From positions 62,001 through 126,000 of the forward strand of contig NZ_FNVD01000008.1 of assembly GCF_900108275.1 (NCBI RefSeq): a DNA stretch of 64,000 nt. Reading direction: 5' to 3'. Numbering within the stretch: the first letter of the stretch is position 1; every line of letters starts with the position of its first letter. The stretch comes from Jhaorihella thermophila (GTDB lineage Bacteria; Pseudomonadota; Alphaproteobacteria; Rhodobacterales; Rhodobacteraceae). A program made the position numbers and the translations under genes. Below the pieces are notes generated by a model that did no database searches, was not told the DNA's origin, and worked only from the letters and a program-made list of their open reading frames with translations. Below, one piece after another: positions 54,410 to 63,488 of the stretch.

Positions 54410-55693
54410 TCACTCGGAGGGCTTCGGCGGCGCATCCCCGGCCAGCCTGTCCGCCACGAGTTGCCCGAGGCTGATGACCTCCAGATCCTCGTCGCGGTCA
54501 TGTTCGAACAGCCCGTCCTCGAACACGCCCCGGCAGTTGGCGCAGGGCACCACGACCGCCTCGATGCCGCCGATCTCGTCGATCTGTTTCAGCTTTTCGC
54601 CGAAGGCCGCGATCATCAGCTCCTCGGCACGCGGGTTGGCCGACACGCCCCCCCCGCCGCCGCAGCAGAGATTGGCGATGCCGGCGCCCTTCATCTCGAC
54701 GAAATTCGAGCACGCCCCTTCCAGCAGGTTGCGCGGTTCCTTCAGCAACCCGCCCCGGCGCACGATCTGGCAGGGGTCGTGAAGGGTCATTCGCCGCCCG
54801 TCCTTGTCGCCCACGGGAAGCTTGCCTTCGGCCCGCAGCCGGTCCAGCAGTTCGATGATGTGGATGACCTCGAAACCGAAGCTCCGTCCCAGCAGGTTCG
54901 GCCCGGCCCAGCGGATCGCGCCATAGGCATGGCCGCATTCGGGGCTGACGACATATTTCACGCCCAGCCTTTCGGCCTCGTCCACCACGCGCCGGACCAG
55001 CTTTTTCGCCAGCGGCGCCGAGCCGATCTGCACGCCCACATTGGTCGCCTCATAGGCCTTGGTCGAGATCGTCCAGCTCAGCCCGGCCCGGTCGAAGATG
55101 CGCGCATAGGCACCGATGATCTCGGGGCTGGCCATGATCTCGTGCGAGGAAAAGATCGCCATGTAATCGGCGCCTTCGCGGTCCACGGGGATCTTCAGGC
55201 CGGTTTCCTCTTCCTGATGCCTGACCTGTGCCAGCAGCGCCTTGGCGGTGACCCCCATCGGGCTGGAGGTCTTTTCCACGTTCTCGCGCGCCTGTTTCAG
55301 CCCGTCGGGCGCGATATCTGCGGCGGCGTAGGCCTCGCGCATCTTGCGGATGGTACCGGCGATGTCGATCCCCATCGGGCAGACCAGCGTGCAGCGTCCG
55401 CACATGGTGCAGCTGTCATAGACCAACTCTTCCCAGTCGCGCAGGTCGTCCTCGGTCACCTCCGGCGGCAGCAGGCCGAACATGCCCCTGATCCCGCGCA
55501 GCGGCGCCTTGTGCCGCCTGTAGGCGCGGACCAACGGCTGCAGCTTCCAGGTGGGCGTGTATTTCGGATCCTTCGTCGCGAGATAGAAATGGCAGGCCTC
55601 GGCGCATTCGCCGCAATGCACGCAGGCCTCGAGATAGGATGCGATATCCGCATCCATCTGATCCAGAAGGGTCGTCAGCGCCGCGTCGGTCAT
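54410..55693 (-). CDS. HdrD/DsrK-like iron-sulfur (CCG-domain) protein
   Basis: A 427-residue protein with two N-terminal [4Fe-4S] motifs (EACVHCGECAEACHFY with C24, C27, C30, C34; DSCTMCGRCTLVCPMG with C95, C98, C101, C105) and two C-terminal CCG domains, seen as SPECGHAYGAI and NLCCGGGGGVSANPRAEE plus VVPCANCRGVFEDG. This is the build of heterodisulfide reductase subunit D and of DsrK. It overlaps the NarI-like cytochrome b gene by 4 bases (ATGA). It likely carries electrons between a quinone-side cytochrome b and another partner. Confidence 0.88.
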   Translation of the reverse strand: MTDAALTTLLDQMDADIASYLEACVHCGECAEACHFYLATKDPKYTPTWKLQPLVRAYRRHKAPLRGIRGMFGLLPPEVTEDDLRDWEELVYDSCTMCGRCTLVCPMGIDIAGTIRKMREAYAAADIAPDGLKQARENVEKTSSPMGVTAKALLAQVRHQEEETGLKIPVDREGADYMAIFSSHEIMASPEIIGAYARIFDRAGLSWTISTKAYEATNVGVQIGSAPLAKKLVRRVVDEAERLGVKYVVSPECGHAYGAIRWAGPNLLGRSFGFEVIHIIELLDRLRAEGKLPVGDKDGRRMTLHDPCQIVRRGGLLKEPRNLLEGACSNFVEMKGAGIANLCCGGGGGVSANPRAEELMIAAFGEKLKQIDEIGGIEAVVVPCANCRGVFEDGLFEHDRDEDLEVISLGQLVADRLAGDAPPKPSE

Positions 55694-56331
55694 GGGTTCA
55701 TCCCCTTGCGTCCGTAAACCGCGCCCGTCGCCCCCCGTGCGAGCGCGAAGGTAAAGGCATGCATCAGCCGCGAGAACGGGAAGTAGATCAGCCACAGGTT
55801 CACCAGCCCCATGTGCAGCGCCCGCAAGGCATCATGCGCCTCTTCCAGTGCCAGGCAGCCCGTCAGCATCACCAGAAAGGTCAGCCAGCTGCCTGCATGG
55901 TCGTCGCGGTCGGAAATCTGCCGCATCACCGGGTCGGAGAATCGCCGCACCCACAGCACGATCAGCCCGGCAAAGGCGAACTCGGCGGCGAGGATGAAGC
56001 CCCAGCGGGGCAGGGCGGTCCAGCTCAGCCCGGTGAAGCGTTCGAAGAACGCGATATGCGGGGCGGCAAAGACCAGCAGCACGAACAGGCCCAGATGGAA
56101 GGCATAGCCGCCCAGAAGGTGCATCCAGGTGCGTTCGGCAAACAGCCCGCGCGGGACGAAATGGCGCAGGTTGCCCTTGAACCAGCCTGCCGCGGCCGAG
56201 CCCTTGGGCGGCGCCAGATCGGGCTTGCGGCCAAGCCGCACGATGCCCGCCACCCGCCAGATCGCGCCGACCGCGAAAATCGCGAAGGCTGCATAGAACA
56301 TCGGCCCTTCGAGGAATTGCAGAACGGTCAT
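55690..56331 (-). CDS. NarI-like cytochrome b membrane subunit
   Basis: A 213-residue membrane protein with about five hydrophobic segments and histidines placed as haem ligands (MHLLGGYAFHLGLFVLLVFA, EEAHDALRALHMGLVNLWL, FSRLMHAF). It resembles the gamma subunit of respiratory nitrate reductase and DsrM. It is coupled to the HdrD-like gene by an ATGA overlap and to fdhC by another, so the pair forms a membrane module inside the formate dehydrogenase operon. Confidence 0.84.
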   Translation of the reverse strand: MTVLQFLEGPMFYAAFAIFAVGAIWRVAGIVRLGRKPDLAPPKGSAAAGWFKGNLRHFVPRGLFAERTWMHLLGGYAFHLGLFVLLVFAAPHIAFFERFTGLSWTALPRWGFILAAEFAFAGLIVLWVRRFSDPVMRQISDRDDHAGSWLTFLVMLTGCLALEEAHDALRALHMGLVNLWLIYFPFSRLMHAFTFALARGATGAVYGRKGMNP

Positions 56332-57539
56332 GCCGCGCCCTCCGCCTGTGCCTCGGCCCCGCCCGGGTCGTTCGCGTGATCGGCCTTCTTGCCGGTCACC
56401 TCTTCATACCAGAGGTCGTGATGTTCCTTCGCCCAGTTTTCGTCCACCTCGCCGCGCAGCATGGAATCGATCGACCCTTCCATGCCGATCGAGCCGACAT
56501 AGGCATGTCCCATCGCCACCGCGATCAGCAGCACCGCGCCGATGGCGTGCAGAAGGGTTGCCGCCTGGTGATAGACCAGCGTCTGGCTGAGCATCGGGAA
56601 CAGCAGGAACAGGCCCGTGGCGCACATGCCCAGCCCGATCAGCACCACCATCCAGTACCAGGTCTTTTCGCCGAAATTGTAGTGATGCGAGCTGGCGTGC
56701 CCGCCCAGCAGACCGCCGCCCTTGAGTATCCATTTCGCATCCGCCCACTGGAAGAAGTTGCCCTTCATGAAGCGGACCACCATGATCGCCCAAGCCAGAA
56801 CGAAGACCGGCCCGAACAGGTTATGCCCCTGCAACGAGGCGCTCAGCAGCACCGAGTTCACCGATTTCAACGTGTCGATGACCGACGGGTCCATGCCCAT
56901 CCGTCCCACCAGCAGATCACGGCCCAGGAACTCGACCAGCAGCGGCCGGCCGAACAGGATGATGAGCCCCGACAGCCCCATCAGGATGAAGACCGAGGCC
57001 AGGAACCAGTGCGCGATGCGGTGCGAGAGCGAAAAGCGCGGGATGGTCCTGCCCGACCGCCCGCCGCGGATCGCGATCTTGCCGCGGATCAGCCGGAACA
57101 GGACGATGATCGCCGCCATCCCCAGCAGCACGTAGCCGCCATAGCGCAGAAGGTATTGCCGCCGCACCAGCCGCCAGTCCTCGCCCAGCACCTGCATCAG
57201 CTGGCCCCGTGCGGTCGATGACGAGGGTGTCGCCTGCGCACCGGATTTGAGCGCGCGCCACAGGTCGGGATCGGAGGCACCGCCCAGCGTGCCCAGTTGC
57301 GGAACGCCCGCATCGCCATCGGGCAACGGCACCGGCCTGCCCTCGATCTCGCGCAAGGCGTCGGGCAGGCGCTGCGTCGTGCCTTTCAGGCGGTTCTTCT
57401 GCCGGGCGAGAATGTCCTCGAGCGTGGTGGCGCGGGCCCCGCCCGCGGCGGTGTCCGGCGCCGTTGCGTTCTGCGCGGGCGCGCCCCCTGCCCAGAGCAG
57501 CAATGCCAGTAAGGTCAAGACCCTGCGCATGAAGATCAT
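56328..57539 (-). CDS. fdhC: Formate dehydrogenase gamma subunit (cytochrome b556-type)
   Basis: A 403-residue protein with a signal peptide (RRVLTLLALLLWAGGAPAQ), a long periplasmic N-terminal part, and a four-helix cytochrome b core. The histidine ligands lie in LSHRIAHWFLASVFILMGL, GHNLFGPVFVLAWAIMVVRF and LLHAIGAVLLIAVAMGHAYV. It anchors formate dehydrogenase to the membrane and passes electrons to quinone. The start at 57539 has GAGGACGG before it; an upstream start would add residues that are not signal-like. Overlaps the NarI-like gene by 4 bases. Confidence 0.93.
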   Translation of the reverse strand: MIFMRRVLTLLALLLWAGGAPAQNATAPDTAAGGARATTLEDILARQKNRLKGTTQRLPDALREIEGRPVPLPDGDAGVPQLGTLGGASDPDLWRALKSGAQATPSSSTARGQLMQVLGEDWRLVRRQYLLRYGGYVLLGMAAIIVLFRLIRGKIAIRGGRSGRTIPRFSLSHRIAHWFLASVFILMGLSGLIILFGRPLLVEFLGRDLLVGRMGMDPSVIDTLKSVNSVLLSASLQGHNLFGPVFVLAWAIMVVRFMKGNFFQWADAKWILKGGGLLGGHASSHHYNFGEKTWYWMVVLIGLGMCATGLFLLFPMLSQTLVYHQAATLLHAIGAVLLIAVAMGHAYVGSIGMEGSIDSMLRGEVDENWAKEHHDLWYEEVTGKKADHANDPGGAEAQAEGAA

Positions 57540-57676
57540 GCCGTCCTCGTCTGTTGCGCGGCGGTTCGGCACGGTCGCCATCGGGCTCCGCACGGTCCTC
57601 CGTACCGCCGATGAGGCACGGAAGGCGCATCGCCGACCGCCGTCATTCTATCGGGGCATGCCGATGGTTCAGGTTC

Positions 57677-58270
57677 TCAGCCGCCCTTCTGATTGTAGGC
57701 CGTGCCCCAGCCCCAGGCGCCGGAGCCAAAGCCGCGCGCCACGACCCGTTCGCGGTAGACCGCGCTGACTACGTCGCCGTCGCCGGCCAGAAGCGCCTTG
57801 GTCGAGCACATCTCGGCGCAGATCGGCAGCTTGCCTTCGGCAATCCGGTTGCGGCCGTATTTGCTGAACTCGGCGTTCGAGTGGGTCTCTTCCGGGCCAC
57901 CGGCGCAGAAGGTGCACTTGTCCATCTTGCCGCGCGATCCGAAGGCGCCCGCCTGCGGATATTGCGGCGCGCCGAACGGGCAGGCGTAGAAGCAATAGCC
58001 GCAGCCGATGCACAGATCCTTGGAATGCAGAACGATGCCTTCCTCGGTCTGATAGAACACATCCACCGGGCAGACCGCCATGCAGGGCGCATCCGAACAG
58101 TGCATGCACGCCACCGAGATCGACCGCTCGCCGGGCTTGCCGTCGTTGATGGTGACGACCCGGCGCCGGTTGATGCCCCAAGGCACCTCGTGCTCGTTCT
58201 TGCAGGCGGTTACGCAGGCATTGCACTCGATGCAGCGCTCGGAATCACAGAGAAACTTTGCTCTTGCCAT
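57677..58270 (-). CDS. fdhB: Formate dehydrogenase beta subunit (4x[4Fe-4S])
   Basis: A 197-residue ferredoxin-like subunit that relays electrons from FdhA to the membrane subunit. It contains four four-cysteine groups, for example RCIECNACVTACK, CMHCSDAPCMAVCP and CIGCGYCFYACP, plus CTFCAGG and CAEMC. A single cysteine near residue 8 is extra. It follows fdhA by 12 bases and precedes fdhC with a 137-base gap that shows nothing obvious. Confidence 0.95.
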   Translation of the reverse strand: MARAKFLCDSERCIECNACVTACKNEHEVPWGINRRRVVTINDGKPGERSISVACMHCSDAPCMAVCPVDVFYQTEEGIVLHSKDLCIGCGYCFYACPFGAPQYPQAGAFGSRGKMDKCTFCAGGPEETHSNAEFSKYGRNRIAEGKLPICAEMCSTKALLAGDGDVVSAVYRERVVARGFGSGAWGWGTAYNQKGG

Positions 58271-58282
58271 TGTCAGTCCTCC

Positions 58283-61177
58283 TTACGCCGGCATGACCTT
58301 GCAGAGCGACGCCTTGGTCTCCTGCATCTGGGTCACCGAGTCATAGCCATAGGTCATCGCGGTATTCGCCGCCTCGCCCAGAACATAGGGGTCGGCCCCC
58401 GGCGGATACTTGTCGCGAAGATCCTTGCCCTCGAACCAGCCGCCGAAATGGAACGGCATGAACACCACGCCCGCGCCGACGCGTTCGGTGACCATGGCCT
58501 TGACCTTGACCCTGGCTCCTTCGGCGCCTTCGACCCAGACCATCTGCCCGTCGCGGATGCCCAGGTTGTTGGCGTCGCGCGGGTTGATCTCGGCGAACAT
58601 GTCCTGCTGAAGCTCGGCCAGCCACGGGTTCGACCGCGTCTCGTCGCCGCCGCCTTCGTATTCGACCAGACGTCCGGACGTCAGGATCATCGGGTAATCC
58701 TTGGAAAAGTCCTTCTTCTGGATCGAGGCATAAAGCGTTGGCAGGCGATAGGCGTGCCGGTCCTCGTAGGTGGGATAGTCCGCAACCAGATCGCGCCGCG
58801 GCGTGTAGAGCGGTTCGCGATGAATCGGCACGGGGTCGGGGAAGGTCCAGACCACGGCGCGGGCCTTGGCGTTGCCGAAGGGCGCGCAGCCATGCTTGAT
58901 CGCCACCCGCTGGATGCCGCCGGACAGGTCGGTCTTCCAGTTGGTCTTGGGGCCCGCGATCGCGTCGATGGTGGCGCGTTCGGCGTCCGTCAGGTCGCCG
59001 TCCCAGCCGAGATCCATCAGCATCTGCATGGTGAATTCGGGGTATCCGTCCTGGATCTCCGATCCCACCGATGCCACGCCTTCGGCCAGCAGGTTTTCGC
59101 CGTTGCGTTCCACGCCGAACCGTGCGCGGAAGGTCAGGCCGCCCTGGGCCACCGGCTTTGACATGTCATAGAGGTTCGGCGTGCCGGGATGGCCCATCTC
59201 GGCCGTGCCCCAGCATGGCCAGGGCAGGCCGTAATATTCGCCGTCCACCGGACCGCCCACCGCCTGCAGCGTCGTCTTGTCGAACGTGTGCTGGTTGGCC
59301 ATGTGGGCCTTGATCCGCTCCGGGCTCTGGCCGGTATAGCCGACCGTCCACATGCCGCGGTTGAACTCGCGGGTGACGTCCTCGACATTGGGCTGGCCGT
59401 CGCCGTCCATTCCGATATTGCGGAACATCCGGTCGGCAAAGCCGAACTTCTGCGCGAAGAGATAGATGATATCCTGGTCGGGCTTGCACTCGAACAGGGG
59501 ATCCACCACCTTGTCCCGCCATTGCAGGCTGCGGTTCGAGGCGGTCACGGAACCGCGCGTCTCGAACTGGGTGGCCGCCGGCAGCAGATAGACGCCGTCG
59601 GTGCGGTCGTGCATCACCGCCGACACGGTCGGATAGGGGTCCACCACGACCAGCAGGTCGAGCTTCTCCATCGCCGTCTTCATCTCCTTGCCGCGGGTCT
59701 GGCTGTTGGGCGCGTGGCCCCAGAACACCATGGCGCGGACATTGTCCGGCTGGTCCATGTTGTCCTTGTTTTCCAGAACGCCGTCGATCCAGCGGCTGAC
59801 GGGGATGCCCTTGAGGTTCATCAGCGGCTTTTCCTTGCCGTCCTTGCCGGTGATCGTGGCAAAGCGGCTCTTGAGCCAGTCCAGATCCTCTTCCCACACG
59901 CGGGTCCAGTGCGCCCAGGCGCCCGCCGACAGGCCATAGTAGCCCGGCAGCGAATGGCTCAGCACGCACAGGTCGGTCGCGCCCTGCACGTTGTCATGGC
60001 CACGGAAGATGTTGGTGCCGCCGCCCGACGTGCCCATGTTGCCCAGAGCGAGCTGCAGGATGCAGTAGGCGCGAGTGTTGTTGTTGCCGTTGGTGTGCTG
60101 GGTGCCGCCCATGCACCAGATCACCGTGCCGGGCCGGTTGTTGGCCATGGTCCGTGCGACGCGGCGCAACTGGCTGCCGGGCACGCCGGTCACACGCTCG
60201 ACCTCTTCGGGGGTCCATTTCTTCACCTCTTCGCGGATCTGGTCCATGCCCCAGACCCGGGTGCGGATGAACTCCTTGTCCTCCCATCCGTTTTCGAAGA
60301 TGTGCCACAGGATCCCCCAGATCAGCGCCACGTCCGTGCCGGGGCGGAAGCGGACATATTCATCGGCATGGGCCGCGGTGCGGGTGAAGCGCGGGTCGCA
60401 CACGATCAGCGGCGCGTTGTTCTGCTCTTTCGCGCGCAGGACGTGCAAGAGCGAGACGGGATGCGCCTCGGCCGGGTTGCCGCCGATGATGAAGATCGCG
60501 CGGGAATTGTGGATGTCGTTGTAGGAGTTGGTCATGGCGCCGTAGCCCCATGTGTTCGCAACCCCCGCAACGGTGGTCGAATGGCAAATCCGCGCCTGGT
60601 GATCCACGTTGTTGGTGCCCCAATAGGCGGCCAGCTTGCGGAACAGGTAGGCCTGTTCGTTGCTGTGCTTGGCGCTGCCCAGCCAATAGACGCTGTCAGG
60701 GCCGCTTTCGTCGCGGATCTTCAGCATCTGATCGCCGATCTCGTTGATCGCCTGTTCCCAGCTGATCCGCTTCCATTCGCCACCCTCTTTCTTCATCGGA
60801 TATTTCAGGCGGCGTTCGCCATGGGCGTGTTCGCGCACCGACGCGCCCTTGGCGCAATGGGCGCCCAGGTTGAAGGGGCTGTCCCAGCCGGGTTCCTGCC
60901 CGACCCAGACGCCGTTCTTGACCTCGGCGATGACCGTGCAGCCGACCGAGCAATGGGTGCAGACGGTCTTGACGTTTTCCACAGCCGCATTGGCCGCGGT
61001 CTGCGCCGATGCGGCGGTCACCGTGCCGCCGGTGGCGCCGATGGCGGCCAGGCCGCCGATGGCCAGGCCCGATCCGCGCAGGAACGCGCGGCGGTCCACG
61101 GATTTCTCCGCGACCTCAGACAGGATACTTGTCCGCTGGGGGCGTCTCGCAACCCCGTTGGTCTTTTTCCTAAGCAT
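58283..61177 (-). CDS. fdhA: Formate dehydrogenase alpha subunit (molybdenum/tungsten, cysteine type)
   Basis: The catalytic subunit that oxidises formate to CO2. The 964-residue protein starts at 61177 after a perfect AGGAG site. It carries a twin-arginine signal (VDRRAFLRGSGLAIGG), the [4Fe-4S] motif CTHCSVGC plus C108, and the bis-pterin metal site with cysteine at residue 198 (HQARICHSTTVAGVANTWGY). That codon is TGC at 60584-60586, so no selenocysteine is used. The family marks NGNNNTRAYCILQLALGNMG and GTSGGGTNIFRGHDNVQGAT follow. It acts in the periplasm. Confidence 0.96.
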   Translation of the reverse strand: MLRKKTNGVARRPQRTSILSEVAEKSVDRRAFLRGSGLAIGGLAAIGATGGTVTAASAQTAANAAVENVKTVCTHCSVGCTVIAEVKNGVWVGQEPGWDSPFNLGAHCAKGASVREHAHGERRLKYPMKKEGGEWKRISWEQAINEIGDQMLKIRDESGPDSVYWLGSAKHSNEQAYLFRKLAAYWGTNNVDHQARICHSTTVAGVANTWGYGAMTNSYNDIHNSRAIFIIGGNPAEAHPVSLLHVLRAKEQNNAPLIVCDPRFTRTAAHADEYVRFRPGTDVALIWGILWHIFENGWEDKEFIRTRVWGMDQIREEVKKWTPEEVERVTGVPGSQLRRVARTMANNRPGTVIWCMGGTQHTNGNNNTRAYCILQLALGNMGTSGGGTNIFRGHDNVQGATDLCVLSHSLPGYYGLSAGAWAHWTRVWEEDLDWLKSRFATITGKDGKEKPLMNLKGIPVSRWIDGVLENKDNMDQPDNVRAMVFWGHAPNSQTRGKEMKTAMEKLDLLVVVDPYPTVSAVMHDRTDGVYLLPAATQFETRGSVTASNRSLQWRDKVVDPLFECKPDQDIIYLFAQKFGFADRMFRNIGMDGDGQPNVEDVTREFNRGMWTVGYTGQSPERIKAHMANQHTFDKTTLQAVGGPVDGEYYGLPWPCWGTAEMGHPGTPNLYDMSKPVAQGGLTFRARFGVERNGENLLAEGVASVGSEIQDGYPEFTMQMLMDLGWDGDLTDAERATIDAIAGPKTNWKTDLSGGIQRVAIKHGCAPFGNAKARAVVWTFPDPVPIHREPLYTPRRDLVADYPTYEDRHAYRLPTLYASIQKKDFSKDYPMILTSGRLVEYEGGGDETRSNPWLAELQQDMFAEINPRDANNLGIRDGQMVWVEGAEGARVKVKAMVTERVGAGVVFMPFHFGGWFEGKDLRDKYPPGADPYVLGEAANTAMTYGYDSVTQMQETKASLCKVMPA

Positions 61178-61271
61178 GTTTCTCCTCCCCGACGGGCCAA
61201 AGCCCGCCATGATGTGATGAACCGGCGTCAGGGCCAATCGCTACCGTCGGCCGGGGGTGACGGCGTCCGGC

Positions 61272-61460
61272 TCAGAACCGGGCGCTGTCGTAATAGGCGC
61301 GGGTATGCGCCGTGTCCTGAAGGCGGGTCTCGTCCGTCGGCAGCTCTGCTGCCTCGGCCGTGTCGCCCAGGGCGGCCGCGGCGACCGCGGCGGGTGCCGC
61401 CGTGCCGGCCAGTTTCAGGAAGTCGCGGCGGCTGGCGCCGTCTTCCGTCTTGGTGCTCAT
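61272..61460 (-). CDS. Formate dehydrogenase region Tat mini-protein
   Basis: A 62-residue protein that is mostly a twin-arginine signal peptide: GASRRDFLKLAGTAAPAAVA, an Ala-rich hydrophobic stretch, then a short tail ending DTAHTRAYYDSARF. It matches the small 'formate dehydrogenase region TAT target' family that sits before fdhA in many bacteria. It might be a small FDH subunit, an electron-transfer assistant, or a Tat decoy. Leftward, between the TorD-like gene and fdhA. Confidence 0.85.
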   Translation of the reverse strand: MSTKTEDGASRRDFLKLAGTAAPAAVAAAALGDTAEAAELPTDETRLQDTAHTRAYYDSARF

Positions 61461-61515
61461 CGGATCGTCTCCTTTCCGTTGCACGTCTGCCCCGAAGGGG
61501 GCGGTGGGTGGCGGA

Positions 61516-62133
61516 TCACTCCGCCGACAGCCGGAAGCCTTCGCGCTCGATCTCCATGAACACGCGGCCGGCGGTGCCGACCGAGGCATAGAGGACCGAA
61601 TTCTCGGCGGCCTCCAGATCCGAGAAGAAATGCCCCGCCCAGGGACCGATATGCCGGCTCCAGAAAGTCTTCTGGTCCTCCAGGGGCGCGGGCTGGCCAA
61701 AGCGGCCGGTGATCATGCCGGCCATCATCTCCATCAGGCTGGCGATATTGTCTTCGGGTTCAAAGACGTTGGGCGCGCGGGTGATGCCGCGCACGGCCAT
61801 GTCGGTGCGCAGCTGCGCCAGCGGCTTTTCGTTCAGGAACCCGGTCAGGTAGTAGCTGGCATAGGGCAGCAGTTCCCCCCGGCCGACGCCGATGAACAGC
61901 GCGTTGAACTCGCGCTCGGCGGCCTCGGGCTTGGTCACTTTCGCCACACGCGCCAGCGACCGGATCGCCTGTCCCAACTCGGTGTCGTCGCCCAGCAGCG
62001 CCGCGGTCTGCTTCAGCGTCAGTTCGCTGGGCGGGGCGGCCAGCAGCAGGCCGAGGAAATTGTAGAAATCCGCGCGCAGGCGATCCTCTTCGGCGATCGC
62101 GTGTTGGTTCCTGTCCGGTCGGGCCGAGGCCAT
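61516..62133 (-). CDS. TorD/DmsD-family chaperone for a Mo enzyme
   Basis: A 205-residue all-helical protein of the TorD family (RLRADFYNFLGLLLAAPPSE, LLPYASYYLTGFLNEKPLAQ, HIGPWAGHFFSDLEAAENSV). TorD-like proteins bind the twin-arginine signal and insert the molybdenum cofactor before export. Here it is surely for FdhA, the only Mo enzyme in the operon. Six bases separate it from DUF3306. Confidence 0.9.
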   Translation of the reverse strand: MASARPDRNQHAIAEEDRLRADFYNFLGLLLAAPPSELTLKQTAALLGDDTELGQAIRSLARVAKVTKPEAAEREFNALFIGVGRGELLPYASYYLTGFLNEKPLAQLRTDMAVRGITRAPNVFEPEDNIASLMEMMAGMITGRFGQPAPLEDQKTFWSRHIGPWAGHFFSDLEAAENSVLYASVGTAGRVFMEIEREGFRLSAE

Positions 62134-62139
62134 GCGAAT

Positions 62140-62724
62140 CTATCCTTCGAATGTGAACCGCATCCGGCGCGGCACCGGGGCGGTATCGACGGTTTCAGTT
62201 TCTTCTTCAGTTTCCTCCGGGGCCGCTTCTGGGGCGACTGCGACCTTGGTCGTAGTGACCTTGGGCGGATCGGCGTCGGTCTGCTCCGCCCGCGCGGTCC
62301 GGGGGGTATCTTTCTCGCCCGTCTCGGGCGCTTCGTTCACGACTTTCGCAATCATGCCCTTGCCGACGGCATAGGCGGTGGCCAGCCCTTCGATGACGGT
62401 GGCCGCGTCTGTGAAATCCTCGCCATAGTCCACCAGGCCATCGACATTGGCCAGCGTGGGGTTCAACCCCCACAGCCGGCGCAGGGCGCGGCGGCGCAGC
62501 CGTTCGGGCACGGCGCGGGCCATGAAGCCGGTCACGTCATCGCCCGGCTGCAAGCTGTCGGGGTCCGGCAGGTTCAGCTCCTCCAGGATCTCTTCGTCGC
62601 TCTTCTCCTCGAGTGCTGCGCGGGCGGCCTCCTCTTCCCGCAGGGCGGCATCCAGCCGCTCGGCCTCGGCCTCTGCCTGCACGGCGGCCTTGCGGCGGGA
62701 CCAGAAATCGCGGGCCTCTCTCAT
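62140..62724 (-). CDS. DUF3306 domain protein
   Basis: A 194-residue acidic protein with the DUF3306 pattern (REARDFWSRRKAAVQAEAEA, RLRRRALRRLWGLNPTLANV, DGLVDYGEDFTDAATVIEGL) and a long Glu/Thr/Pro-rich tail. The family is tied to formate dehydrogenase clusters and probably helps assembly. It overlaps the DUF3305 stop by 4 bases. Confidence 0.87.
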   Translation of the reverse strand: MREARDFWSRRKAAVQAEAEAERLDAALREEEAARAALEEKSDEEILEELNLPDPDSLQPGDDVTGFMARAVPERLRRRALRRLWGLNPTLANVDGLVDYGEDFTDAATVIEGLATAYAVGKGMIAKVVNEAPETGEKDTPRTARAEQTDADPPKVTTTKVAVAPEAAPEETEEETETVDTAPVPRRMRFTFEG

Positions 62725-63260
62725 TGCACCGCCCTCCGCCGGCGCGGGTCGGGGGCGCGATAGACGTCCGCATCGCTCTGCACGCGCGGGTCGCCGATCC
62801 CGCCCTGCCGGGGCTCGCCCCGCTTGTCGCTGCGGCTGCGCTTGACGAAGACCTCCTCCTGGTGATATGCCTGCGCGAAGTCCCGAACCCAGGCGATCAG
62901 CCCCGGCGTCATCGGGATCTTTTCCACGATTTCCTCGCCGGTATCGGCATAGTCCTGCCCTTCATAGGGCGAAGCCGTCACCAGAACCGGAACCAGAGGC
63001 CGGTCGTCGTCGCCTTCCTCGCGCAGGACCAGGTAAACGGACGGGATCCGGTCATTCAGGTTGACCAGATAGGCTTCGGTTTCGTCGGCCCAGAGCGTCA
63101 GAGGCAGGGTCGCGGCGTGGTATTCGACGACGTCGCCCTCGCGCCGCAATTCGGCCCATTCGGCCGGGCCGGCGCCGGGCAGGATCGCAACTGCCCGCCA
63201 TGACCACGCCGCCCAGCGAGTCGCGCCCGGAGCTTTCCGGATCACCACGCCAAGCGGCAT
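62721..63260 (-). CDS. DUF3305 domain protein
   Basis: A 179-residue protein with the DUF3305 pattern (VVIRKAPGATRWAAWSWRAV, VVEYHAATLPLTLWADETEA, IPSVYLVLREEG). It pairs with DUF3306 in formate dehydrogenase operons. The tail is basic and disordered (KRSRSDKRGEPRQGG). The ATG at 63260 gives the best start, and longer ones add a non-conserved extension. It is the first gene of the leftward operon; the 228 bases before it hold the divergent promoters, but I see no clear motif. Confidence 0.85.
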   Translation of the reverse strand: MPLGVVIRKAPGATRWAAWSWRAVAILPGAGPAEWAELRREGDVVEYHAATLPLTLWADETEAYLVNLNDRIPSVYLVLREEGDDDRPLVPVLVTASPYEGQDYADTGEEIVEKIPMTPGLIAWVRDFAQAYHQEEVFVKRSRSDKRGEPRQGGIGDPRVQSDADVYRAPDPRRRRAVQ

Positions 63261-63488
63261 TTCAACGCTTCTGGCGTTGATTTTCGCCAATTTCTCCTCC
63301 CCGAGCGGATCGGCGTCGCACCTTTCCGCCACGTCAGTATGAAGCAGAAAACCGCGTCCGTCAAAAAAATGTATACCAAATCGGCGCGATTTTCCGGAAC
63401 CGGACCGGCTGCGGTTTGCCACCGGCGCGGCATGCCGCTAGGTTCACCCTGGGGCCGCCCGTGCCTTTCGCGGCCGTGGGAGGAGAAA

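Noticed and set aside
60584-60586. Selenocysteine in FdhA
   Set aside because: The codon at the metal-ligand position is TGC (cysteine), not TGA.
59189-61591. Open frame of 800 codons antisense to fdhA
   Set aside because: The fdhA frame carries a Tat signal, the [4Fe-4S] motif and the pterin-site motif; the antisense frame has no domain and starts inside fdhA.
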